Origin: Nocardioides massiliensis
Lineage (GTDB): Bacteria; Actinomycetota; Actinomycetes; Propionibacteriales; Nocardioidaceae
Assembly (NCBI RefSeq): GCF_030811215.1
Contig: NZ_JAUSQM010000001.1
Location: 744,001 to 808,000 of the forward strand
Reading direction: 5' to 3'
Length of the DNA: 64,000 nt
Shown here: positions 1 through 9,866 of the stretch, piece after piece
Layout: each line of letters starts with the position of its first letter
Position numbering within the stretch: position 1 is the stretch's first letter
Notes under the pieces: model-generated
Told to the model about the DNA's origin: nothing
What the model saw: the letters and a program-made list of their open reading frames with translations, nothing else
Database searches by the model: none
Made by a program: the position numbers and the translations under genes

Positions 1-603
1 GATGAGTGAGACCCCGAGGTTGCCGCCCGCGGCGTTGAGCCCCAGGGCCGCGCCCTTCTTGGCCGAGGGGTAGAAGAAGTTGATGTTGGCCATCGAGGAG
101 GCGAAGTTGCCCCCGCCGAACCCGGCCGTCGCCGCGATCACGCAGAAGACCCAGAACGGCGTGTCCGGGTTCTGCACGGCCACCGCGAAGAGCAGTGTCG
201 GCACCAGCAGCAGCGCCGCGCTGACCGCGGTCCAGTTGCGCCCGCCGAACCGCGGCACGGCGAGCGTGTAGGGCAGCCGCAGCAGCGAGCCCACCAGGTT
301 GGGGACGGCCACCAGCACGAAGAGCTGCTGGGCGCTGAAGTCGAACCCCTGGGCCAGCAGGAACGCCGAGGAGACGCTCCAGATCAGCCAGGCGGAGAAC
401 CCGAGGTGCTCGGCGAAGATCGACCAGGCCAGGTTGCGCCGGGCCACCTGCCGACCGGTCCGCTCCCAGAACTCGGGGTCCTCGGGGCGCCAGTCGTCGA
501 TCCACCGGCCCGTACGTCGTGCCGGGTCCGGCACGGCAGGGGCTGCGGTCGCAGCAGACGCGGCCGTCGCCGCGCGGCCGGGGAGGGTCGGGCTCGTGGT
601 CAT
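1..603 (-). CDS. narK: NarK-type nitrate/nitrite MFS transporter (N-terminal part, runs off the window)
   Basis: The reading frame starts at ATG 603 after an AGGAG-type ribosome site and stays open to base 1, giving the first ~200 residues. After a 35-residue Pro/Ala-rich tail it carries the Trp-Arg-Pro-Glu-Asp-Pro-Glu-Phe-Trp segment typical of actinobacterial NarK. Membrane helices follow, then the glycine-rich nitrate signature ([16 protein letters not shown]) near residue 165. This signature marks the nitrate/nitrite porter family of MFS carriers in the cytoplasmic membrane. The C-terminal half lies outside the window. Direction (uptake or nitrite export) cannot be told from this part. 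It diverges from acetyl-CoA synthetase; no nitrate reductase gene is visible here. Confidence 0.88.
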   Translation of the reverse strand, partial: MTTSPTLPGRAATAASAATAAPAVPDPARRTGRWIDDWRPEDPEFWERTGRQVARRNLAWSIFAEHLGFSAWLIWSVSSAFLLAQGFDFSAQQLFVLVAVPNLVGSLLRLPYTLAVPRFGGRNWTAVSAALLLVPTLLFAVAVQNPDTPFWVFCVIAATAGFGGGNFASSMANINFFYPSAKKGAALGLNAAGGNLGVSLI

Positions 604-805
604 CGCTTCTCCTGTGCGAAGGGGATGACCCGATGCTCGGCAACCGTCGTTTCGCCGGCGGTGCCCCGGCGTCACGCCGGGGTCAACTTGTCCTCACAGC
701 CTCACAAAGGCTCACGGGGCCCGCCCGCCGACACCCTCGAGTCCGCTCGTCGCGGCGTACCCACCGCTCGGCCGATCCGCCCGGGACCACCGTGGGGCCC
801 CGCCC

Positions 806-811
806 TACAGT
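806..811 (+). promoter_or_regulatory. putative -10 box of acsA
   Basis: TACAGT lies about 47 bp upstream of the acsA GTG start in the 254-bp divergent region shared with narK. No convincing -35 element was found, so the assignment is tentative. Confidence 0.35.
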
Positions 812-857
812 GAGCCCAGACACACAGAACCTTGACGCACCGTGGAGAGGAACGCCT

Positions 858-2816
<1,959 letters not shown>

Positions 2817-2844
2817 GGTCGCTCACCGGCTTCGAGCCGACGAC

Positions 2845-3171
2845 TCAGCCCTCCTCGAGGACCGAGTCGTCGGTCTCGGGGCTGAACTTGTGCCGCGAGA
2901 GCACGGCGGCGCGGGCGATCGCCATGCCGCCGACGGCGGACGTGGCGAGCTGGAAGACGATCGCGATGATCGCGCGGACGGTCGCGTCCCAGCCCGGGTG
3001 GACCAGCGCTCCGCCGGCCACCACGAGAGCCACCCCGACCCCGGCGGCGGTGGCGACGGCCGAGGCGCGGGTGTAGGGGTCGGGCAGGCGCAGCGCCCCG
3101 ATGCCGGCGGCCAGGAAGACCACCGAGCCGAGCACGCACAGCGCCTGGCCGGTCACGTCGACCCAGTTCAT
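2845..3171 (-). CDS. mnhG: Na+/H+ antiporter subunit G
   Basis: A 108-residue membrane protein with three hydrophobic segments and the family core GIGALRLPDPYTRASA (residues ~23-38). This fits the PhaG/MnhG/YufB small subunit of the Mrp-type multisubunit cation/proton antiporter. It is the last gene of the leftward operon A-B, C, D, E, F, G and overlaps mnhF by 4 nt, so translation is probably coupled. The small subunits E, F and G are needed for assembly of the complex rather than forming the main ion path. The C-terminus ends in a short acidic tail. Confidence 0.93.
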   Translation of the reverse strand: MNWVDVTGQALCVLGSVVFLAAGIGALRLPDPYTRASAVATAAGVGVALVVAGGALVHPGWDATVRAIIAIVFQLATSAVGGMAIARAAVLSRHKFSPETDDSVLEEG

Positions 3172-3425
3172 CTCGCCCCCCTGTTCAGCAGCCTGGCCAG
3201 TCCCAGGGCGGACAGGAACGCCACCACGGTGCCCACGAGCACCAGGTCGAAGACGCCGCCGCTGCCGGCGCGCACGCCGACCAACGCGATCATCGCGATG
3301 ATCGAGAACGCCAGCAGGTCGGCCCCGACCGCCCGGTCCGCATCACTCGGTCCCCGGACGATCCGGTAGCCGGCGATCAGGATCGTGATCCCGACCCCGA
3401 CCATCGCGATCTCCAGTCCGATCAT
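3168..3425 (-). CDS. mnhF: Na+/H+ antiporter subunit F
   Basis: An 85-residue protein, normal for MnhF, with three predicted membrane helices and the conserved RGPSDADRAVGADLL motif (residues ~24-38). ATG 3425 is chosen because it gives the canonical short N-terminus (MIGLEIAM) and overlaps the mnhE stop at 3422-3424. It lies between mnhE and mnhG in the Mrp operon, overlapping both. Confidence 0.93.
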   Translation of the reverse strand: MIGLEIAMVGVGITILIAGYRIVRGPSDADRAVGADLLAFSIIAMIALVGVRAGSGGVFDLVLVGTVVAFLSALGLARLLNRGAR

Positions 3426-3802
3426 CGCTGCTCGCCTTCCTGGGAGCGGGGGCTGCCGGTCAGGGTCGTCCCCCGCAGCATCCGGGTCTCCATGTCCACC
3501 AGGTCGCGGACGGCGCTCGCCGCGTCGGGGTGGTACATCGAGTGCACCAGCAACTGGCGCTCGCCCTCGGCATCGTGGACCACCCCGATCGTCAGGGTCC
3601 CCGGCGTGAGCGTGATCAGCATCCCGATCAACGCGGCGTGCCCGTCTCGGATGCTCTGCAGCGGCATCCGCACGACCCGGGGCGTCGAGCGGTGACCGGT
3701 GGTCAGGACGTCGCTGAGGACGGCCAGCGACGACGTGACGATCTGACCGGCGTACCAGACGAGGAAGCGGACGAACCGCCACGGAAGACTCCACGCGCTC
3801 AT
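3422..3802 (-). CDS. mnhE: Na+/H+ antiporter subunit E
   Basis: A 126-residue MnhE protein. It has an N-terminal hydrophobic stretch, then the family's soluble segment TPRVVRMPLQ and the membrane-proximal LITLTPGTLTIGV (residues ~62-74). The start at ATG 3802 overlaps the mnhD stop, as at the other gene junctions of this operon. At 126 residues it is shorter than many MnhE proteins (about 160), because the N-terminal helices are abbreviated. That shortening is common in actinobacteria. Confidence 0.9.
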   Translation of the reverse strand: MSAWSLPWRFVRFLVWYAGQIVTSSLAVLSDVLTTGHRSTPRVVRMPLQSIRDGHAALIGMLITLTPGTLTIGVVHDAEGERQLLVHSMYHPDAASAVRDLVDMETRMLRGTTLTGSPRSQEGEQR

Positions 3803-5370
3803 CGCAACACCGCCTCCACGTACGCCGACGGGTCCGCCAGGCCCTCGGCAGCGACGCCGGTCAACGCCAGCAGGCCCTCGGCACCCAGGCCCATCACCAG
3901 GCTGGTCAGTGCCAGGATGACGGCGGGAACGGTGAGCGCGGCGCCCACCCGGGGCGACGCCTGCGCCTGCTTCGGCGCGGTGAGCACCGCTGTGCCCCCG
4001 CCGATCTCGGGCGCGGGGAGGGCCTCGACGCCGGTCTGCCCGGCCGTCTCGGGCTCCGGTCCGCCGTTGGCGAAGACACCGTTCCAGATCCGCACCACCG
4101 ACAGCAGGGTCACCAGGCTGACCGCGAGCACCACGACGGCCGCCACGACCTGACCGGCGTCGAGGGCCGCCATCACGATGGCCAGCTTGGCCACGAAGCC
4201 CGAGAACGGTGGCAGCCCCGCCAGCGACAGCGCGCCGACGGCGAACGCCGCCGCGAGCAGCGGCTCTCGTCGCGCGACGCCGACCACCCCACCGAGGCGT
4301 CCGGTGCCGTAGCGGACCTCGACCGCGCCCACGGCCAGGAGGAGCGAGGCGGTCACCACCATGTGATGCAGGAGGTAGTAGATGCCGGCGCCGAGGCCCG
4401 CGACGCTGAACAGCGCCACGCCCAGCAGGATGAACCCCGTCCCGCGCACCATGTTGTAGGCCAGGATCGCCCGCATCGTGTCCGCGCCCGCAGCGCCCAG
4501 GACACCGATCACCATGGTCACGCTGAAGACCGCGACGCCGACCCACAGGAAGCGGGTGTCGCCGTCGAAGGCGACCGCGTAGATGCGGTAGACGGCGTAG
4601 ATCGCGACCTTGGTGTGCAACGCGGAGAACAACGCCGTCACCGCCGGGGCGGTGGTCGGGTAGCTGCGCGTCAGCCAGCCGTACGCCGGGACGGCGCCGG
4701 CCTTCATCGACAGCGCGAACAGGCAGATCGCCAGGGCAGCCGCGGTCCACCCGGACTCGCGGCCCGCACCGGCGAGCTCGGCCAGGTTGACCGTGCCGGC
4801 CGTGCCGTAGACCAGCGCCACGCCGGCGAGGAAGACGGTCGAGACGAAGAGGTTGACCGTGACGTAGATCCGCGAGCCGACGACCGAGCGGGCGGTGCCG
4901 CGTCCGCGCCGGGCCAGCACCAGCAGGCCGTACGACGGGAGCAGCATCACCTCGACGAAGACGAACAGGTTGAACAGGTCGGCGGTGAGGAGCGCTCCGT
5001 TGACACCGGCGACGAGCACCAGGACGAGGGCGGGGAACAGCGGGCGGGCACCGACGCCGCTGGCCATCGCGAAGGCCACGCAGACCAGGGTCACGAAGCT
5101 CGTGCCGAGCAACATGAGCGCCGTGAGCGTGTCGACGACGAACGGGATCGCGATGCCCGCCGGCCAGCCGGCCACCCCGTGGGCCAGCACCTCGCCCTCG
5201 GCGGTGGCGCCGAGGAGGACGGCAGCGACGGTTATCTGGCCGACCAGGACCGCCACGACCAGTGACCGCGCGATCAGGGAGGTGCCCCGCGCGGCGGCCA
5301 CCAGGCCCGCGACGAGCAACGGGATCGCGACCAGCAGGGGCAGGGCGGACTCAGCGTTCGGTGCGGGCAT
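3799..5370 (-). CDS. mnhD: Na+/H+ antiporter subunit D (complex I NuoM/N-like)
   Basis: A 523-residue polytopic membrane protein of the proton-conducting NADH-quinone oxidoreductase family, with about 14 helices. The core includes KAGAVPAYGWL (residues ~226-236) with the conserved lysine of the antiporter-like channel, and a second lysine in FSALHTK. MnhD is one of the two large ion-translocating subunits of the Mrp complex. It overlaps mnhC by 20 nt and mnhE by 4 nt. A polar insertion (about 425-460) between late helices is rich in Ala/Pro/Thr. Confidence 0.94.
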   Translation of the reverse strand: MPAPNAESALPLLVAIPLLVAGLVAAARGTSLIARSLVVAVLVGQITVAAVLLGATAEGEVLAHGVAGWPAGIAIPFVVDTLTALMLLGTSFVTLVCVAFAMASGVGARPLFPALVLVLVAGVNGALLTADLFNLFVFVEVMLLPSYGLLVLARRGRGTARSVVGSRIYVTVNLFVSTVFLAGVALVYGTAGTVNLAELAGAGRESGWTAAALAICLFALSMKAGAVPAYGWLTRSYPTTAPAVTALFSALHTKVAIYAVYRIYAVAFDGDTRFLWVGVAVFSVTMVIGVLGAAGADTMRAILAYNMVRGTGFILLGVALFSVAGLGAGIYYLLHHMVVTASLLLAVGAVEVRYGTGRLGGVVGVARREPLLAAAFAVGALSLAGLPPFSGFVAKLAIVMAALDAGQVVAAVVVLAVSLVTLLSVVRIWNGVFANGGPEPETAGQTGVEALPAPEIGGGTAVLTAPKQAQASPRVGAALTVPAVILALTSLVMGLGAEGLLALTGVAAEGLADPSAYVEAVLR

Positions 5371-5737
5371 CGCGCACCTCCTCGGGGGTCGGGTCCGGGC
5401 CCGGCGGATCGACCGGCTCGTCGACCAGGTCGTCGGTGACGTCGTCCCCCTCGCGCCCGGCCACGGCGAGCACGAGCAGGTAGATCGTGATCGCGAATGC
5501 GATCACGATGGCGGTGAGCACGAACGCGGCGGGGAGCGGGTCGGCGGTCGAGGCCGGATCGAGGATCGACCCCAGCGCCTCGCCGCGCCGCTCGGGCCCG
5601 CCCGCGGTGATGATCATCAGGTTCACCGCGTGGCTGAGCAGCAGGAAGCCGAGCGCGATGCGCACCATCTCGCGCTGCAGCACGAGGTACGCGGCACCGG
5701 CGACGAGGACGCCGATGGTCAGGGCGAGCACGATCAT
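5351..5737 (-). CDS. mnhC: Na+/H+ antiporter subunit C (NuoK-like)
   Basis: A 128-residue protein with three membrane helices. The NuoK-like motif is visible as the run from residue ~25 to ~45 (IALGFLLLSHAVNLMII) and PAAFVLTAIVIAFAIT (about 68-83). The C-terminal 35 residues are a charged, Asp/Pro-rich cytoplasmic tail that extends past the usual family length. The ATG at 5737 overlaps the mnhA stop (ATGA), indicating coupled translation. Confidence 0.94.
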   Translation of the reverse strand: MIVLALTIGVLVAGAAYLVLQREMVRIALGFLLLSHAVNLMIITAGGPERRGEALGSILDPASTADPLPAAFVLTAIVIAFAITIYLLVLAVAGREGDDVTDDLVDEPVDPPGPDPTPEEVRDARTER

Positions 5738-8667
5738 CGCTGCGCCTCCTTCGTCCGCCTCGGGATCCGGCGCGGGGCGCGGGCGGGGTGGAGCGGGCCG
5801 ATGGAGATGGGCGGGGCGGGGGGACGCGGTCGCAGGTGGCGACCCTCGGGGACGTCCTCGGCGAAGGCGCGGAGGTCGTCGTCCTCGATCACCCCGTCGT
5901 AGTCGTCGGGTGTGTCCGGTGGTGCCCCCAGCAGACCCAACGCCGCGAGGATGACACCGAGGACGCCGAGGTAGACGCCGACGTCGAAGATCAGAGCGGT
6001 CGTGACGTGGATCCCGAGCACGTAGCCGTCCAGCGGGCGCAGGAACGAGCCGTCGAGGAAGCCGAGGAAGCCCGTGAGCACCGCCACCACGATGCCGGCT
6101 CCCGCGACCCGCAGGTAGGGCAGCCGGGGCCGGCCCTGCTCGTCGCTGGGCGCGGCCAGATAGGCGAGCGCGAACGCGGACGCACCGACGAGAGCCCCGA
6201 TGAACCCGCCGCCGGGGGCGTTGTGCCCGCGCAGCAGGAGGTAGACCGAGCCGAGGAGCATGACCGGGATCCCGACCCGGGCGAGCACCGCGATGAACAG
6301 TGCGTTGGCACCGGGCTCGGCGAGATCGTCCCAGGCGGTCTCGCCGCGGCTGTCGGGCACGACCCCGGCGCGGACGGGCTGGCTGACGGTGCGCGGGCGA
6401 GCCACCGGACGCGCGCGGACCAACGCCAGGATCGACAGGGCCGCGACGGCGAGCACGACGAGCTCGCCGAGGGTGTCCAGCGCACGGAAGTCCACCAGGA
6501 TGCTGTTGACGACGTTGTCGGCGCCGGTCTCCTGCTGGGTGGTGGTGATGTAGTACTCCCCTGCGGGCGACAGCGGCCGTCGTCCGGTGAACGCGAGCGT
6601 CGCGAGGGTGGCCGCGACGCCCGCGAGGACGGCGACGACACCTGCGCCCCGGCGCCGCGGGAGCGAGGCGGCCCGGAAGCCGCGCGGGAGTCGCGCGAGC
6701 ACGAACACCAGCACGACGACGGTGAGGATCTCGACCAGGAGCTGCGTCAGCGCCACGTCGACCGCACCGAGCGAGAGGAAGAAGACGCCGACGGTGAAGC
6801 CCACGACGCCGGCGGCGACGACCGCGCCGAGTCGGCTGCGGGCGCGGATGACCGCGGCGGTGCCGAAGGCGATCAGGAGCATCAGCGCCACGTCCAGGAC
6901 GACGACGTCACCCCCCGGCACGGGTACGGCGCCGGTGAGGAGCGCGGCGACCCCGAGCCCTGCCAGGACGGTGAGCGGGACGGCGAGATACGCCGCAGGC
7001 GCGTCGCTGCGGCTCAACGCGCCCACCCCGCGGCCGGCTGCGACCGTGGCGCCCTGCACGCGCGCCACGACCCCGACCCCGGTCCAGGGCAGCAGGGAGC
7101 GGCCCTCGATCAGGCGGTCGACCCGGGCCCGCTGCCAGGCGAGGACGCCACCCAGCGCGAGCACGACCAGGGAGACGACGAGCGGGGCGTTGACGCCGTG
7201 CCACAGCGCCAGCGGGTAGTGCGCTCCTCCGACGGTGGCCTGCTGCGCGTCCCGCACCCACGGGTCGACGAGCACGACACCCGGGCCCAGCACCAGACCC
7301 GCGAGGGCGGTCAGGTGGACCATGGCGGTCATCGGCCGCGTGCCGGCGAGAGGGGCGACCTCTCCCGGGGCGCCGGTGACGAGGCCGATCACCAGCCGGG
7401 CGCTGTAGGCGACCGTCAGCACTGCCCCGGCCGCCAGCACCAGCGTCATCAACCAGGCCGACCCGCTCGGCGCGTCGATGACGGTCTCGAGCAACTGCTC
7501 CTTGGAGACGAAGCCGATCAGCGGCGGTGCACCGGCCATGCTGGCGGCGGCCAGCGCGGCTGCGGCGGTCGTCCACGGCATGGTGCGCGCCAACCCGCCG
7601 ATCTCGCGAATATCCCGGCTGCCAGCGCGCTTCTCCAGCAGGCCGACCAGCATGAACCCCGACGACTTGAACAGCGCATGGGCGACGACGTGGACCGCGG
7701 CGGCCCGCAGCGCGAGCGGCGTACCGACCCCGACCGCGGTGACGAGGAGCCCGAGCTGACTCACGGTGGAGTAGGCCAGCAGCTCCTTGAGGTCGGTGCG
7801 TTGCAGGGCGAACACCGCGCCCATGACCGCGGTGATCAGTCCCAGGGTGATGAGCATCGGCCCCCACACGTCGCTGTGCGACGCGGCCGGCGCGAAGCGC
7901 ATGAGCAGGAAGATGCCGGCCTTCACCATGGCCGCCGCGTGCAGGTAGGCGCTGACCGGCGCCGGGGCGACCATGGCGTCGGGCAACCAGGCGTGGAACG
8001 GGAACTGCGCCGACTTCGTCAGTGCCGCGACCGCGACCAGCACGGCGGCGCCGGTGGCGAAGCCCGGGTCCTCCGCCCACGCGGGCGAGGCGAGCGCTGC
8101 GCTCAGGCTCGTCGTACCGGTGGTCACGATGATGAGCACGACCGCGGCCAGGAGGCACAGCCCACCCATGAAGGTGACGAGGAAGGTCCGGGTCGCGGGC
8201 GGGCCCGCCTGGGGCCCCGAGCGCAGGATGAGCAGGTAGGAGCAGAGCGTCGTGAGCTCCCACGCCACGAACATCACGACCAGGTCGTCGGCCACGACCA
8301 GCACCAGCATCGCCGCGGCGAAGAAGGTCATCAGCACGTAGAACTGCGCCGCGCCGCCACGGTCGTGGGCGGGGAGGTACGTCGCCGAGTAGATCAGCAC
8401 GACCGCACCGATCAGCAGCACCACGAGCGCGAAGAGCAGCGAGAGCCCGTCGAGCCGCAGCGCGAAGGCAACGTCGAGGGACGGCATCCAGGCGACCTCG
8501 GACACCAGCACGTCGTCGGCGCGGGCGGCCAGCACCCCGGTCGTCACCCCGAGCGCACCCAGGGCCGCGCCGAGGACGATCCCGGCGCGCGCACCGAGCC
8601 AGCCAGCCACGGGCACGGCCAGCAGGACGACCGTCGCTGCGGCGACGACGATCCAGAGCAGGGTCAC
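5734..8667 (-). CDS. mnhA: Na+/H+ antiporter subunit A fused to subunit B
   Basis: A 977-residue membrane protein. Residues ~1-500 are the NuoL-like channel domain (YSTVSQLGLL; HALFKSSGFMLVGLL). About 600-750 is the MrpA C-terminal extension (DUF4040-type). The last ~150 residues are a complete MnhB domain (LLLRGHNAPGGGFIGAL). There is no separate mnhB, so A and B are fused, as in many actinobacteria. GTG 8667 is preferred over ATG 8736/8733. It has a GAAGG ribosome site 10 nt upstream and gives a hydrophobic N-terminus, while the ATGs lie inside the putative -10 box of the promoter. First gene of the Mrp operon that exports Na+ in exchange for protons. Confidence 0.93.
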   Translation of the reverse strand: MTLLWIVVAAATVVLLAVPVAGWLGARAGIVLGAALGALGVTTGVLAARADDVLVSEVAWMPSLDVAFALRLDGLSLLFALVVLLIGAVVLIYSATYLPAHDRGGAAQFYVLMTFFAAAMLVLVVADDLVVMFVAWELTTLCSYLLILRSGPQAGPPATRTFLVTFMGGLCLLAAVVLIIVTTGTTSLSAALASPAWAEDPGFATGAAVLVAVAALTKSAQFPFHAWLPDAMVAPAPVSAYLHAAAMVKAGIFLLMRFAPAASHSDVWGPMLITLGLITAVMGAVFALQRTDLKELLAYSTVSQLGLLVTAVGVGTPLALRAAAVHVVAHALFKSSGFMLVGLLEKRAGSRDIREIGGLARTMPWTTAAAALAAASMAGAPPLIGFVSKEQLLETVIDAPSGSAWLMTLVLAAGAVLTVAYSARLVIGLVTGAPGEVAPLAGTRPMTAMVHLTALAGLVLGPGVVLVDPWVRDAQQATVGGAHYPLALWHGVNAPLVVSLVVLALGGVLAWQRARVDRLIEGRSLLPWTGVGVVARVQGATVAAGRGVGALSRSDAPAAYLAVPLTVLAGLGVAALLTGAVPVPGGDVVVLDVALMLLIAFGTAAVIRARSRLGAVVAAGVVGFTVGVFFLSLGAVDVALTQLLVEILTVVVLVFVLARLPRGFRAASLPRRRGAGVVAVLAGVAATLATLAFTGRRPLSPAGEYYITTTQQETGADNVVNSILVDFRALDTLGELVVLAVAALSILALVRARPVARPRTVSQPVRAGVVPDSRGETAWDDLAEPGANALFIAVLARVGIPVMLLGSVYLLLRGHNAPGGGFIGALVGASAFALAYLAAPSDEQGRPRLPYLRVAGAGIVVAVLTGFLGFLDGSFLRPLDGYVLGIHVTTALIFDVGVYLGVLGVILAALGLLGAPPDTPDDYDGVIEDDDLRAFAEDVPEGRHLRPRPPAPPISIGPLHPARAPRRIPRRTKEAQR

Positions 8668-8700
8668 GAGATACCGGCCTTCGGAGTCGGTGGCAGAGCT

Positions 8701-8724
8701 GCCGACCAGTCTTCCCGGCGCACC
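8701..8724 (-). promoter_or_regulatory. Leader motif in the mnhA 5' untranslated region
   Basis: Read on the minus strand this 24-nt stretch begins GGTGCGCCGGGAAGACTGG and matches the plus-strand copy at 8784-8807 at 22 of 24 positions. It begins about 8 nt after a TATGAT hexamer (8732-8737, minus strand) and ends 33 nt before the mnhA start. It would therefore form the very 5' end of the mnhA message. Function is unknown; it may be a structured RNA leader or a protein site. Confidence 0.55.
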
Positions 8725-8747
8725 GCAGAGCATCATAGCCGTCGTCC

Positions 8748-8776
8748 CTGAGCACCCGGACTGCGTGGGTTACGGT
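8748..8776 (+). promoter_or_regulatory. Putative promoter (-35 CTGAGC, -10 TACGGT) of the small gene at 8874
   Basis: CTGAGC (8748-8753) and TACGGT (8771-8776) are separated by 17 bp. Transcription would begin near 8783, exactly where the repeated leader motif starts. A minus-strand TATGAT at 8732-8737 serves the opposite direction, so two promoters lie back to back. Confidence 0.45.
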
Positions 8777-8783
8777 GACCCGT

Positions 8784-8807
8784 GGTGTGCCGGGAAGTCT
8801 GGTCGGC
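8784..8807 (+). promoter_or_regulatory. Leader motif in front of the 8839/8874 genes
   Basis: Plus-strand partner of the 8701-8724 motif (starts GGTGTGCCGGGAAGTCTGG). It lies immediately after a putative -10 box and ends 31 nt before the ATG at 8839. The GGGAAG inside it can pair with CTTCCC at about 8820-8825, so a small hairpin is possible on this side. Confidence 0.55.
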
Positions 8808-8838
8808 GGTCGATGACCCTTCCCTGTCAGGAGCGTCC

Positions 8839-8877
8839 ATGTCCAACCTGCTCACCGTCCCCGCGAGCCCTCGATGA
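8839..8877 (+). CDS. Possible 12-residue leader peptide
   Basis: ATG 8839 is preceded by a good ribosome site (CAGGAG, 5 nt before it) and encodes MSNLLTVPASPR. Its TGA overlaps the ATG of the next gene (ATGA at 8874-8877), the usual arrangement for translational coupling. The peptide resembles nothing I recognise. It may simply bring ribosomes to the 8874 start, which lacks its own strong site. Confidence 0.35.
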   Translation: MSNLLTVPASPR

Positions 8878-9221
8878 CGGCCACCACGACCGACGGGATC
8901 ATCACCGCCGCCCACACGGCTGTCGAGGACGACGTCACCGTCGTCTCGCTCCACGACCGCGCAGGGCGGGCCCTGCTGACGTGGAACGAGACCGGAGGCA
9001 CCCGCAGCCAGGAGTGGTTGGCGCAGCTCCAGGTGTCCCAACGCCCGGCCGACCTCCAGCTGGACGAGCTGGTCGTAGCGGTGCTGTGCGGACCGGAGCC
9101 GACACTGGCGGTCTACGAGCCGTTCGTCGACGGGGAGCCGTCGTTGCTCTCCCTCTTCGAGCTGACGCTTCCCCTGCCGGTCACCCACGCTGCCGCCGAG
9201 CTCCATCGCGACGCACACTGA
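8874..9221 (+). CDS. Unknown small acidic protein next to the Mrp operon
   Basis: A 115-residue soluble protein with no signal peptide, membrane helix or motif that I recognise. It is Leu/Val-rich in the second half and acidic overall, with one cysteine and a short histidine-containing C-terminus. Codon use matches its neighbours. It is expressed from a promoter back-to-back with that of mnhA and shares the same 5' leader motif. A common signal for the two transcripts, such as cation or pH stress, is therefore plausible but unproven. Its ATG overlaps the stop of a 12-codon upstream frame. Confidence 0.6.
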   Translation: MTATTTDGIITAAHTAVEDDVTVVSLHDRAGRALLTWNETGGTRSQEWLAQLQVSQRPADLQLDELVVAVLCGPEPTLAVYEPFVDGEPSLLSLFELTLPLPVTHAAAELHRDAH

Positions 9222-9227
9222 GCAGTG

Positions 9228-9266
9228 GCACTGAGTGGGGGCACTGAGTGGGGGCACTGAGTGGGG
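9228..9266. repeat. Three tandem 13-bp repeats (GCACTGAGTGGGG)
   Basis: Three perfect copies start at 9228, 9241 and 9254. A degenerate copy just before them contains the stop codon of the preceding gene. Each unit holds the small palindrome CACT-G-AGTG. The block lies between two rightward genes. Confidence 0.8.
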
Positions 9267-9405
9267 GGCGCGCGCCCACGTGGCTTAACGCCCGCCGTGC
9301 TGGGGCACCATCGCAGGGTCCGAGACACCGGGCCGATGGCGCGCGGAGCATCGCAGGGCGCATCGCCGCTAGGCTCGGCTCCGACTTCGAACGAGAGGCC
9401 GCTTC

Positions 9406-9828
9406 ATGACTGCCGCAGAACCCACCCCGACCGTCGCGTCCACCGAGGACCCGACCATCGGGCGGCTGGTCGCCGACGCCACGCGCGACATCTCCACCCT
9501 GGTGCAGCACGAGATCGCCCTGGCGAAGTCCGAGCTGAAGGTGAGCGCCACGGCCGGCGGCATCGGCGTCGCCTTCTTCGCCGTCGCCGCGTTCCTCGGC
9601 CTCCTCTCGATCATCTTCCTCTCGATCGCAGGCGCGCACTTCCTCAGCATGACCGGGCTGCACCTCGCGTGGTGCTACCTGATCGTCTTCGGCGTCTACG
9701 CCCTGCTGATCGCCACGCTGGTGCTGCTCGGCATCAAGAAGGTCAAGAAGGTGAGGGCTCCGGAGCGCGCCATCCACCAGGCGCAGGAGACCAAGCTCGC
9801 GCTGACCAAGCGCGGCACCGCGGCCTGA
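9406..9828 (+). CDS. Holin-X (holin superfamily III) membrane protein
   Basis: A 140-residue protein of the putative actinobacterial Holin-X family. It has a soluble amphipathic N-terminus with LVADATRDISTLVQHEIALAK (split here as LVADATRDISTL and VQHEIALAK, residues ~22-42), two membrane helices (about 50-80 and 85-115) and a basic C-terminal tail. Despite the family name there is no lysin or phage context. The gene belongs to the conserved chromosomal block and occupies the place of the membrane protein gene Rv3669 in M. tuberculosis. A role in envelope stress is possible but not shown. Confidence 0.8.
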   Translation: MTAAEPTPTVASTEDPTIGRLVADATRDISTLVQHEIALAKSELKVSATAGGIGVAFFAVAAFLGLLSIIFLSIAGAHFLSMTGLHLAWCYLIVFGVYALLIATLVLLGIKKVKKVRAPERAIHQAQETKLALTKRGTAA

Positions 9829-9866
9829 GTCGTCGCCACACCACCCCAGCGGCCCCGGGAGCACGC

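Noticed and set aside
519-857. Extension of the acsA frame to 519
   Set aside because: The extra 113 residues match no Acs family sequence, and a ribosome site directly precedes GTG 858.
8733-8736. ATG ATG as the start of mnhA
   Set aside because: They lie inside the likely -10 box and give a polar N-terminus; GTG 8667 has a ribosome site and the family N-terminus.
5788-8751. Long 987-codon open frame on the plus strand opposite mnhA
   Set aside because: It is antisense to an intact membrane protein gene, rich in Arg/Gly/Asp/His as expected for a high-GC shadow frame, with no family features.
9406-9828. Prophage remnant suggested by the holin-like gene
   Set aside because: No lysin, integrase, attachment repeats or structural genes; the gene is part of a conserved chromosomal order.
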